Assembly (NCBI GenBank): GCA_000739535.1
Contig: DF820474.1
Location: 6,799-50,265 of the forward strand
DNA: 43,467 nucleotides
Source of the DNA: Candidatus Vecturithrix granuli
Lineage (GTDB): Bacteria; Moduliflexota; Moduliflexia; Moduliflexales; Moduliflexaceae
Reading direction: 5' to 3'
In this document: positions 24,068-31,900 of the stretch, piece after piece
Layout of the letters: every line of letters starts with the position of its first letter
Numbering within the stretch: the first letter of the stretch is position 1
Translations under genes and position numbers: made by a program
The notes under the pieces: generated by a model
Told to the model about the DNA's origin: nothing
Seen by the model: the letters and a program-made list of their open reading frames with translations, nothing else
Databases searched by the model: none

Positions 24068-25210
24068 TTATCTCAGGGGATACGCGCCGTTGATTTTGCC
24101 TGCCGCAAACATGGCGCACACATTTTCTGGTTTCACATCCGGTTGAGCATTGTGCACAAAATTGAGTACATAGCCGCCGCCTGCCCCCAAATCATGAATT
24201 ACCTGCCGGACTTCCTGCGCAACATCTTCGACGCTGCCATGAGGCAGAATTTCACGGGTATCTATGCCTCCCCAAAACGTTAATTGATCGCCAAATTCCG
24301 CTTTTAAAGACGCGGGATTCATGCCCTTTGCGGTGGTTTGAATCGGATTAAGAATCTCAACTCCGATTTCGATCAAATCCGGGATAAGCGGTCGCACCGC
24401 GCCGCAGGAATGATACATGATTTTGGCTTGTGTGTAGTCGCGGATACAGGCAATCAGTTGTTGATGCCGGGGTTTGAGAAATGTACGATACATGCGCGGC
24501 GAAATCATGAGTTGGGCGTCTCCGGCCAGATCATCCGCAATAAACGCAATATCCACATGTCTTCCGTCCACTTCGCGGAAGATGTTGCGGATCGTGCGCA
24601 GATGCACGTCCAGAATTTTGTCCATCAGGGCGTGCATAAACTCAGGACGGGCGGCAAGATCTACAAACCAGCCTTCAAAACCACGCATGTATTGACTGGT
24701 GTGCAGAATAGTCGCGCCTAAATTCAGCACTACCGCATAATCGGTATGTTCGTGCAGATAGGCAGCGCGTTCTCTGAGTCCGCGAACTCGTCCGGGGTCG
24801 TCAGGATCAGGCCAGGGGAAATGCTCTAAGGCTTCAATGCCCGGTTCATCTTCAAAAGGGCATTGGGCCAGATCAAAATAATACCCGCCGTCCGGACAGG
24901 TTCGGATCACGCCCCATTCATCCTGATAAGCGTTTGGTCCAAGATCAGGCGGAATAAAATGATCCGGCGCTCCGGCATAGAGGGAACGGGTATCAATGTC
25001 GAAATATTCAAGAATGTCTTCATCCGGCAGCACAATCTGCTGCATGACGTCCCAGATCACAGGCGGTTTGGTTTCAAATTGCAGCAGTTTACGGACATTT
25101 TCATAGACGATCCGGTGAAGACTGGTGCATTTTGTGCCTGCCAGATCACAGGGCACACGATCCGGTTCCTGATGATTGACCGCCGTCATGACACGTTCGC
25201 GATGAGTCAT
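24068..25210 (-). CDS. Uroporphyrinogen decarboxylase-fold (URO-D/MtaA-like) protein
   Basis: A 380-residue protein of the URO-D superfamily, which includes heme-pathway decarboxylases and corrinoid methyltransferases. It opens MTHRERVMTAVNHQEPDRVP, the usual start of the non-heme branch, and has YHSCGAVRPLIPDLIEIGVE, with H and C in the position of the zinc ligands of MtaA/CmuA-like enzymes, and WGGIDTREILPHGS near the end. It is probably not a heme enzyme, since no tetrapyrrole genes are nearby. It lies 26 nt after the dehydrogenase gene in one unit. A demethylase of a methylated sugar acid is possible but unproven. Confidence 0.82.
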   Translation of the reverse strand: MTHRERVMTAVNHQEPDRVPCDLAGTKCTSLHRIVYENVRKLLQFETKPPVIWDVMQQIVLPDEDILEYFDIDTRSLYAGAPDHFIPPDLGPNAYQDEWGVIRTCPDGGYYFDLAQCPFEDEPGIEALEHFPWPDPDDPGRVRGLRERAAYLHEHTDYAVVLNLGATILHTSQYMRGFEGWFVDLAARPEFMHALMDKILDVHLRTIRNIFREVDGRHVDIAFIADDLAGDAQLMISPRMYRTFLKPRHQQLIACIRDYTQAKIMYHSCGAVRPLIPDLIEIGVEILNPIQTTAKGMNPASLKAEFGDQLTFWGGIDTREILPHGSVEDVAQEVRQVIHDLGAGGGYVLNFVHNAQPDVKPENVCAMFAAGKINGAYPLR

Positions 25211-25236
25211 TGTACGTGTACCTCTTTGGGTTGTTG

Positions 25237-26256
25237 TTACTCAAATGTCAACAGCACCTTGCAGGTTTCGTCCGGATGCTCCTCAATCAATTTCATGGCC
25301 TGTTCCGCTTCCGTAAAAGGAAAGGTATGCGTCACGAGCAGAGCCGGCTGCACTTCGCGGTTGTTGAACCACTGCACGACTTCCGGGAACTTATGGGCAT
25401 TCAAACGGGACCCTCTGATTTCCAGTTCTTTGGTGGTAATATCAAACTGACACAGGGCCGAAGGATTCTTTGTGAATCCGATGACCATGACTCGGCCAGC
25501 CGGTGAAGCTAATTTGACCGCTTGTTCCAGAATTTGCGGATTGCCGACCGCGTCAATCACCACTTGCGGCCCTGTGCCCTGAGTTTCCTGACGCACAATC
25601 TCAGCCACCGATTCCTGCGTAGAGTTGATCACGCGATCCGCGCCCATTTTTTTCGCCAATTCGAGACGAGGCGCAAGAATATCCACAATTAAACAACGTG
25701 CGCCCAGTTTTTGGGCAACTTGCATGGTTGCCAGACCGATTGAACCGGAACCGAAAATCAGCACAGTATCATCTTCGGTGATCTGCGCACGCCAGGTAAT
25801 TTCAGCGGCAATCGAAAAAGGTTCGGCTGTGGCAAGTTCTTCCCAGGTCAGCTTCTTTGAGAATTTATAGACATTCTGCTGCGGCTGCACCGAATATTCC
25901 GCAAATCCCCCGTCAACGTGCACACCCAGGCATTGCACCGTTGAGCAGATATTGTGGCGGCCAATCGAACAGGCGTAGCAGGAACCACAGCTTAATACCG
26001 GGTCAACCGCCACATGGTCGCCTGCCTGTATGTCAGTGACTTTTGCTCCGACTTTGACAACCTCTCCGGCAAATTCATGCCCGATCACTTTCGGATATTC
26101 GGTACCGGGACGGGTTCCGTGATAAATGTGCACATCCGTGCCGCAAATCCCGGCCGCTTTTACATGAATCAACACCTCATCATCTCTGAGTTGTTCAGGC
26201 AAAGCGAGTTCACAAATTTCTAAATCTAAAGGCGTATTTACGCGAATGGCTTTCAT
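25237..26256 (-). CDS. Zinc-dependent alcohol dehydrogenase, sugar-acid/polyol type
   Basis: A 339-residue medium-chain dehydrogenase. The catalytic zinc site has C38 (GICGTD), H60-E61 (GHEFAGEV) and probably E145; the structural zinc has C90, C93, C96 and C104 (LSCGSCYACSIGRHNIC). The Rossmann loop is FGSGSIGLA (168-176). GVHVDGGFAEY and GSRLNAHKFPEVVQW recall L-galactonate 5-dehydrogenase (LgoD/YjjN) and its relatives, which fits a uronate locus. NAD is the expected cofactor. It is the first gene of a two-gene unit with the URO-D-like gene and is served by the promoter at 26299-26340. Exact substrate unknown. Confidence 0.88.
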   Translation of the reverse strand: MKAIRVNTPLDLEICELALPEQLRDDEVLIHVKAAGICGTDVHIYHGTRPGTEYPKVIGHEFAGEVVKVGAKVTDIQAGDHVAVDPVLSCGSCYACSIGRHNICSTVQCLGVHVDGGFAEYSVQPQQNVYKFSKKLTWEELATAEPFSIAAEITWRAQITEDDTVLIFGSGSIGLATMQVAQKLGARCLIVDILAPRLELAKKMGADRVINSTQESVAEIVRQETQGTGPQVVIDAVGNPQILEQAVKLASPAGRVMVIGFTKNPSALCQFDITTKELEIRGSRLNAHKFPEVVQWFNNREVQPALLVTHTFPFTEAEQAMKLIEEHPDETCKVLLTFE

Positions 26257-26298
26257 AAGACTTGATCCTCATAGGTTATAATTTATCGTTTCTTATTG

Positions 26299-26340
26299 CG
26301 AAACACTCTTTCACGATATGAAAATAAAAAATACTGTCAA
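26299..26340 (-). promoter_or_regulatory. Promoter and GAAA/TTTC operator of the dehydrogenase unit
   Basis: On the minus strand: TTGACA (26335-26340), 16 nt, TATCGT (26313-26318), running into GTGAAAGAGTGTTTCG (26299-26314). Over 20 nt from the -10, TATCGTGAAAGAGTGTTTCG matches the dctP1 site at 15 positions with identical spacing. Confidence 0.65.
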
Positions 26341-26386
26341 GAAAAATTTTGTTTTTGTAAGTCATTTTTTACGAACCACAAAAACA

Positions 26387-26433
26387 CAAAGGCACAAAGC
26401 AGTCTCTTCAAAAAAAAGACCTTTGCGCCTTTG
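26387..26433 (-). terminator. Possible terminator after the acetyltransferase gene
   Basis: CAAAGGCACAAAG (26387-26399) pairs with CTTTGCGCCTTTG (26421-26433) across a 21-nt loop. On the minus strand it lies 31 nt past the acetyltransferase stop and is followed by T-rich sequence. Confidence 0.4.
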
Positions 26434-26463
26434 CAGTGCGAAAAAAATGTATCAATCGTCTTT

Positions 26464-26739
26464 TCAGGAACGCACCATGTCCGCGTACTGCGGATGCCGT
26501 TTGAAAAAAATGCGCACATAGGAACAACTCGGAATCACGCCAAATCCGTGTTCCTGGGCATATTTCACCGCTTCCTGTACAATTCGTTCTGCAATTCCCT
26601 GTCCGCGCAATGACGGCGGCACATACGTATGATTGAAATCGAGCGTCGTTTCATCAACCTGACGATAGGTCATCTCCGCTTCTGAGCCATCAAGAATACT
26701 ATAAAATCTCCGTGTTGTTTGATCATGAAGAATATTCAT
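26464..26739 (-). CDS. Small GNAT-like N-acetyltransferase (COG2388/YidJ type)
   Basis: A 91-residue single-domain GNAT of the short COG2388 type. It has FYSILDGSEAEMTYRQVDET, then LDFNHTYVPPSLRGQGIAER, where RGQGIA is the acetyl-CoA pyrophosphate-binding loop, and ends GFGVIPSCSYVRIFFKRHPQY, also standard. GAGGAG lies 8 nt before 26739; a longer in-frame reading from 26931 would run into the repeat element and is rejected. The acceptor is unknown for most of these proteins. It stands alone, upstream of the dehydrogenase promoter. Confidence 0.88.
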   Translation of the reverse strand: MNILHDQTTRRFYSILDGSEAEMTYRQVDETTLDFNHTYVPPSLRGQGIAERIVQEAVKYAQEHGFGVIPSCSYVRIFFKRHPQYADMVRS

Positions 26740-26838
26740 CGTATGCTCCTCAAAAATGATTTTGTCGTCACGTTCTCTCTTGACAGGTTTCATCACATCA
26801 GCATAATGTTTTTTTACCCAAAACGTACGACATATCCA

Positions 26839-26982
26839 CAGGACTGTTAAGTTCTCTGAATCTGTGACTGCTTGTGATGGAGTCCACTTTTCGAAGTGGC
26901 CTCCATCTGGGCAATGTGAGATATGGTTCATTCCGTGGAGGCCACCTCAGAAGGTGGACTCCACAAGAACTTAACAGCCCTG
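26839..26982. mobile_element. TIR-bounded palindromic element, copy 2
   Basis: Ends CAGGACTGTTAAGTTCT and AGAACTTAACAGCCCTG enclose two TGGAGTCCAC...GTGGCCTCCA hairpins in opposite orientation. ACATATCC occurs at 26830-26837 and 26987-26994, a possible target duplication offset by a few bases on the right. No ORF. Part of the 26740-27384 non-coding stretch. Confidence 0.7.
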
Positions 26983-27103
26983 TATAACATATCCGTGTCA
27001 ATATAATTTTTTCAAAAACTCAAGCTTAATAATTACTTACCCCACGGCCACAAAAATTCTAGCAGTATACGAAGGTTGAGATGGCTATATTTCTTGATGC
27101 TTT

Positions 27104-27252
27104 TCAAGGAAAGGGGTATTTGCTGCTGATGGTGTTGGCGACAAGGACTCCGCTTCTGACAGCCGGGTCGATCCCTTCGGCCAGGTCTTTGGTGGCCAGG
27201 CCGGTCGCATCGCCGATCAGCAAAGCGTGATCCTGCTGCACAACGTCGCGCC
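27104..27252 (-). pseudogene. Remnant of a geranylgeranyl-reductase-like flavoprotein
   Basis: One minus-strand frame reads DHALLIGDATGLATKDLAEG and then IDPAVRSGVLVANTI before a stop. This is the C-terminal FAD-binding motif (GDAAGLA...EGI.PAVESG) of geranylgeranyl-reductase-type oxidoreductases. Only about 49 codons remain, without a start, and upstream text (LLEAGA) sits in another frame. It is a decayed fragment. Confidence 0.55.
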
Positions 27253-27301
27253 TGCCTCGAGTAGCATACGCATAGCAATCCTAAATGAAATGTGGTATCG
27301 T

Positions 27302-27331
27302 TGGAGTCCACCTTCAAGGTGGCCTCCAACG
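27302..27331. repeat. TGGAGTCCACC hairpin, lone copy
   Basis: TGGAGTCCACCTTC-AAGGTGGCCTCCA is the same small hairpin found twice inside the element at 26839-26982, here without the outer ends. Confidence 0.7.
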
Positions 27332-27384
27332 TCGAAGAATGAAGGTTACTTGCCCGTTTCGCGATTCTCCTTGACAAGCATGAT

Positions 27385-27594
27385 ATGGAGGTTGCAGACT
27401 ATTTGGATGCTTTGAAAAAATATCTTCCGAATTCCGGGGTAGATAGCAAGTTACATGAGATACAGAGTTTTTTTAATGACCATGATTTTGAAGAGGCGTT
27501 CGATATGTTACACGAGATGGCCCGAAATTTGGGAATTACAGCATTATACAGTTGGGTTGACACCAGAATCAGGAGCGTCAAAGCCTGGATTTGA
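27385..27594 (+). CDS. Hypothetical small protein, possibly truncated
   Basis: A 69-residue frame, acidic and helical (MEVADYLDALKKYLPNSGVD, then FFNDHDFEEAFDMLHEMARN). The F-x-x-A-x-x-x-L pattern is vaguely like small immunity proteins, but I do not recognise a family. There is no Shine-Dalgarno site. Its last eight codons (from 27571) lie inside a palindromic repeat that also supplies the stop, so the original C-terminus was probably replaced. It may be a remnant rather than a working gene. Confidence 0.45.
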   Translation: MEVADYLDALKKYLPNSGVDSKLHEIQSFFNDHDFEEAFDMLHEMARNLGITALYSWVDTRIRSVKAWI

Positions 27595-27621
27595 CAGCCA
27601 AAGACGAGCTTTGGCACTCCT
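27571..27621. repeat. GGAGTG-type hairpin over the end of the small ORF
   Basis: AGGAGCGTCAAAGC mirrors GCTTTGGCACTCCT, with a tighter GCCAAAG/CTTTGGC hairpin inside. In reverse complement it reads GGAGTGCCAAAGCTCGTCTT, very close to GGAGTGTCAAAGCTCATCTT at 34911. Confidence 0.8.
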
Positions 27622-27722
27622 AACGCGATCTCAATACTGATAAATAATGCTGTACTTTACAGGGAAATGGAGATCGTGGATGACACATCAACAAGAATAA
27701 ACATCCCCCAGGAGCGAAGACG

Positions 27723-28853
27723 ATGAACACCCTTCAGAACACTGAATCACCAGCAACTATTCTTATCGTTGACGATCTGTCGGACAATCTACGTTTATTG
27801 TCAGGTATTCTGCAAAATCAGGGCTATCTGGTCAGGCTCTTGCGCGAGGGACAGATGGTACTGCCATCCGTGCTGGGTTTCCCTCCGGATATCATCTTAC
27901 TGGATATTATGATGCCTGATCTGTCTGGCCATGAGGTGTGTCATCAATTGAAAGCCGATGAACGCACGCGTGACATCCCGGTCATTTTTCTCAGCGCGCT
28001 GCATGGCGTCGCCGATAAAGTGAAAGCGTTTGCCGCTAGCGGCGTTGACTATATTACTAAGCCCTTTCAAAACGAAGAGGTGTTGGCGCGGGTGAAGGCG
28101 CATCTGACCATCCGCCGGCAGCAACAGCTTATTCAGGAGCAATATGCAGCTTTACAGACGCTGAATGCCAGTAAAGACACGTTTTTCTCAATTATTGCAC
28201 ATGATCTCAGAAACCCCTTTGGCGGATTTGTGTCCATGACCGAGTTATTGGAACAACAGCTTGAAAGTTGGAAGCCAGAGCAGGTGAAGCAGGTGGTCAG
28301 CGAACTCCGAAGGTCTGCGGAGAGACTCTTCGCTTTACTGGAAAATCTGTTGACCTGGTCGCGCCTTCAGCGCGGAGTGATGGAATATCGCCCCGAACCT
28401 GTCATTCTTTACCATCTGGTTGAACGTAGCGTCGCCCTCTTGAATCAACTTGCAACCCAGAAAGACATTCACCTGAGGAACCTGATTGATCCATCCATTC
28501 TTGTCTTTGTGGATGTGGCGATGATTGACACGGTTATGCGCAATCTGATTTCCAATGCCCTGAAATTCACGCCATCCGGAGGGAGCGTCACGCTCAGTGC
28601 TTCCCAGGATGACCAGGTTGTCGAGGTTGCCATCAGTGATACCGGCATCGGCATCCCGGCTGAAAAAATTCCGCTGCTGTTCCGCATTGACGCTAAATAT
28701 CAGCGGCGCGGGACAGCCGGCGAACCGGGCACAGGGCTGGGTTTAGTATTATGCCAGGAACTGCTTGAACGCCATGGCGGCCAACTCCGGGTCGAAAGCG
28801 AGATCGGAAAAGGCACTTGTTTTACCTGTACCCTCCCGAAAGTGTCGCGGTAA
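27723..28853 (+). CDS. Soluble REC-histidine kinase
   Basis: A 376-residue cytoplasmic protein with a receiver domain first (DD at 17-18, phospho-acceptor D61 in ILLDIMMP, K in ITKPF), a short coiled coil, a HisKA helix with phospho-histidine H160 (IIAHDLRNP), and an ATPase domain with NLISNALKFTP, DTGIGIP and GTGLGLVL. The receiver probably gates the kinase. AGGAGCG lies before the ATG. It is followed by a hybrid sensor kinase and a sigma-54 regulator; its receiver is strikingly like that of the regulator at 33423, so the two may share a phosphodonor. Confidence 0.92.
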   Translation: MNTLQNTESPATILIVDDLSDNLRLLSGILQNQGYLVRLLREGQMVLPSVLGFPPDIILLDIMMPDLSGHEVCHQLKADERTRDIPVIFLSALHGVADKVKAFAASGVDYITKPFQNEEVLARVKAHLTIRRQQQLIQEQYAALQTLNASKDTFFSIIAHDLRNPFGGFVSMTELLEQQLESWKPEQVKQVVSELRRSAERLFALLENLLTWSRLQRGVMEYRPEPVILYHLVERSVALLNQLATQKDIHLRNLIDPSILVFVDVAMIDTVMRNLISNALKFTPSGGSVTLSASQDDQVVEVAISDTGIGIPAEKIPLLFRIDAKYQRRGTAGEPGTGLGLVLCQELLERHGGQLRVESEIGKGTCFTCTLPKVSR

Positions 28854-28989
28854 GAGGGGCATCGAATGACGCGAATACGACGAAGGTGACACAATGTACG
28901 TAACGACAAGAATACTGAATATCCTCGGTGTTCGCTAAACAAACGTCAAAGAAAATTATTTATGCTGAGTTACAGGAGTTATGTTACCC

Positions 28990-31900
28990 ATGAAAAAATT
29001 GTCAACGCTGGTAGTTTTGTCATTATCGTTTGTCTTCCTAATTGCCGCAACAACCGGACTGATTGGTTATATTTCCCTGCATAACGGAAAACAGGCGGTT
29101 GAGAATCTGGCGAGGCAATTACAAGTTCAGATTTTTGTCAGTATTCGTGAAAAACTCGGCGATTATCTGGCAATGCCCCACCGTCTCAATCGTCTGAATG
29201 CGGATATTATTGCTCAGAATCCTGGAACCATTGAAAATTTGGAAGGATTACGCCCTATCTATCTCCGACAGCTTAAAGCGTTTGATTCTGTGACTACGGT
29301 TGCTATCGGCGTCGAGAAACAGGGAAATTATGTCGGCCTCGGGCGCAGAGATGACGGTTACTTTAGCAGTGGGTTGGTCAACCATGCTATGGACAGTGTT
29401 TATCGCGTTTATCTGCTTGATGATCAGTGCCAGGTGGTTCGATTACTGACTGAAACGCCTGATTATGACGCCCGTACCCGTGCATGGTACACATCCGCTG
29501 TTCAAGCCGGCAAAGCGGCCTGGAGCCCTATTTACATCTTTGCGTCGGGCCTCGATATTGGTATTACCGCAGTCCTCCCTATTTACAATAACGCCAGGGA
29601 GCTTGTCGCCGTGCATCAGTCAGCTCTAACCGTGGAATTCATTGACAAATTCCTTCAAGGGCTGCAGATTGGGAAATCAGGCCAGGTGTTTCTCATGGAG
29701 CAGGATGGCATGTTGGTAGCCTCCTCAACGGCTGAACCAGTGATCCGGAAGGTCGCCGACAAATTTGAGCGGCTCAAGGCCATCGAAAGCGCTGTCCCAT
29801 TCATTCGCACGGCTTCGACGTATCTGAAGAATCAGTTTGGAGAGATGAGCCACATTCCCGATATGTTGAATTCACATATCGCGATTGATGGACAGCGTTA
29901 TTTTTTATCGGCGGCAAAACTGCGCGACCTGTACGGACTGCACTGGATCATGGTCATAGGTTTACCTGAATCCGATGTGATGGAGCAGATTGATGCCAAT
30001 ACGCGCACCACAATTTTGCTGTGCCTCGTAGCATCGCTTGCGGCGATGTGGCTTGGGATGATCATTGCCCGCAGACTGGCTGCTGTCAATCAGCGGTTGG
30101 AATTGGAAATTGCCGAACGTAAACAGGCGGAAGAGGCGTTACAAGGAATCGCTGAACGGTATCGCAAAGCAGAAAAATTAGGGCAAGTCGGCCATTGGGA
30201 ATATAATATTCGAACGACTGAATTTTCTGGATCCGAAGAAGCCAAACGCATCTATGGATTTGATCCGGCTTCAGACCATTTTCCTACCGATGAGATCGAA
30301 CAATGTATTCCAGAGCGAGACAGAGTCCATCAGGCTCTCGTTGATTTGATTGAACGAAACAAAGAATATCATTTGGAATTCGAAATCATCACGCAAGATA
30401 CCCAGGTGCACAAAACCATTGTTTCCCTGGCGGAAATGGAAAAAGATGCACAGGGCAATCCGCTTAAAGTTATTGGCATCATCAAGGACATCACCGCGCT
30501 CAAACAGGCGCAAGAACGCTTGCAGATTCATTCTCAGCGTTTTCGCACCGTCCTTTCCAGCCTGTATGCCGGAATCCTGCTTGTCAACGAAGACACTCAA
30601 ATCGAGTTTGTCAATCAAGCCTTTTGCGATCTCTTTCAGTTGGAGTGTTCACCGGATGACGTAACGGGGTTGACCGCAGCAGCCTTGCTTGAGAGAATCA
30701 AACCCGTCTATGCCGATCCCGTTGGGGCCATGTTTCGTATTCATGAGATCCTTCGCCAGGGGACGCCGGTGAAATCCGAAGAAGTCGCCCTGAACAAGCA
30801 ACGAACGTGCCTGCGTGATTTCATCCCAATCTACATTGAGGGGAAACGATATGGCCGCTTATGGCACCATCAGGACATCACTGATCGCAAACACGCGGAA
30901 GAGGCGTTGCAGGAGAGCAACAATCTGCTCAATTCACTCATTGACGCCTCACCCGTCGCTATTATCGTGTTAGATACCGAAGCCCGCGTGACGCAGTGGA
31001 ATCCGGCGGCCGAGCAGATTTTCGGCTGGAACGCCCGGGAAACGCTGGGGCAATTCAATCCGATCGTGCCGCCGGAACAACACGCCGCTTTTCGCCTGAT
31101 GTTTAACCGGCTGTTACAAGGCGAGGTGCTCCGGGGTGTCGAAATTCGGCGGCAGCGCAAGGACGGGACATCCATTGACATCCTCCTATCAAACGCCGCG
31201 CTACGCAACACGCAAGGCGAGGCTATCGGCGCAATTACTCTATTTACCGACATCACCGACCGCAAACAGGCGGAGGAGGCGTTGAATGTTGCGCTGGAAA
31301 AATATAAAGTGTTATTTGATTCGTTTCCGTTAGGTATCAGTATAACCGATAAAAACGGCAAGATTGTCGAAGCGAATCGTGAATCCGAACGGCTGCTTGG
31401 CATTTCTCAACAAGAACAAACGCGAAGGACCTATGATAGCCAGGAATGGCGGATCATCAGACCGGATGGGACGCCCATGCCGGCTGAAGAGTATGCCAGC
31501 GTAAGAGCCTTGCACGAACAGCGTTTGATTGAGAATGTGGAGATGGGAATTGTGAAGGAGCAGAACGAAATCATCTGGATTAGCGTCACGGCGGCGCCAA
31601 TCCCCCTTGAAAATTATGGGGTAGCGATTGCGTACGGCGACATCACCGCCCGCAAGCGGACTGAGGAGGCGTTGCAGCAGGCCAAAGAGGTCGCCGAAAC
31701 CGCCAACCGTGCCAAAAGCGCGTTTCTCGCCAACATGAGTCATGAACTGCGTACCCCACTCAATGGCATTTTAGGCTATACGCAGCTTCTCAAGCGCGAC
31801 CCGCACCTGACTGCTAAACAAAGACAGGGCATTGAGACCATCCATCGCAGCGGCGAACACCTGCTAGCCCTGATCACCGAGGTACTCGATCTGGCCAAAA

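Noticed and set aside
24068-25210. Assignment as HemE (heme biosynthesis uroporphyrinogen decarboxylase).
   Set aside because: Its N-terminus and the HxC motif fit the MtaA-like branch, and the neighbours are sugar-acid genes, not tetrapyrrole genes.
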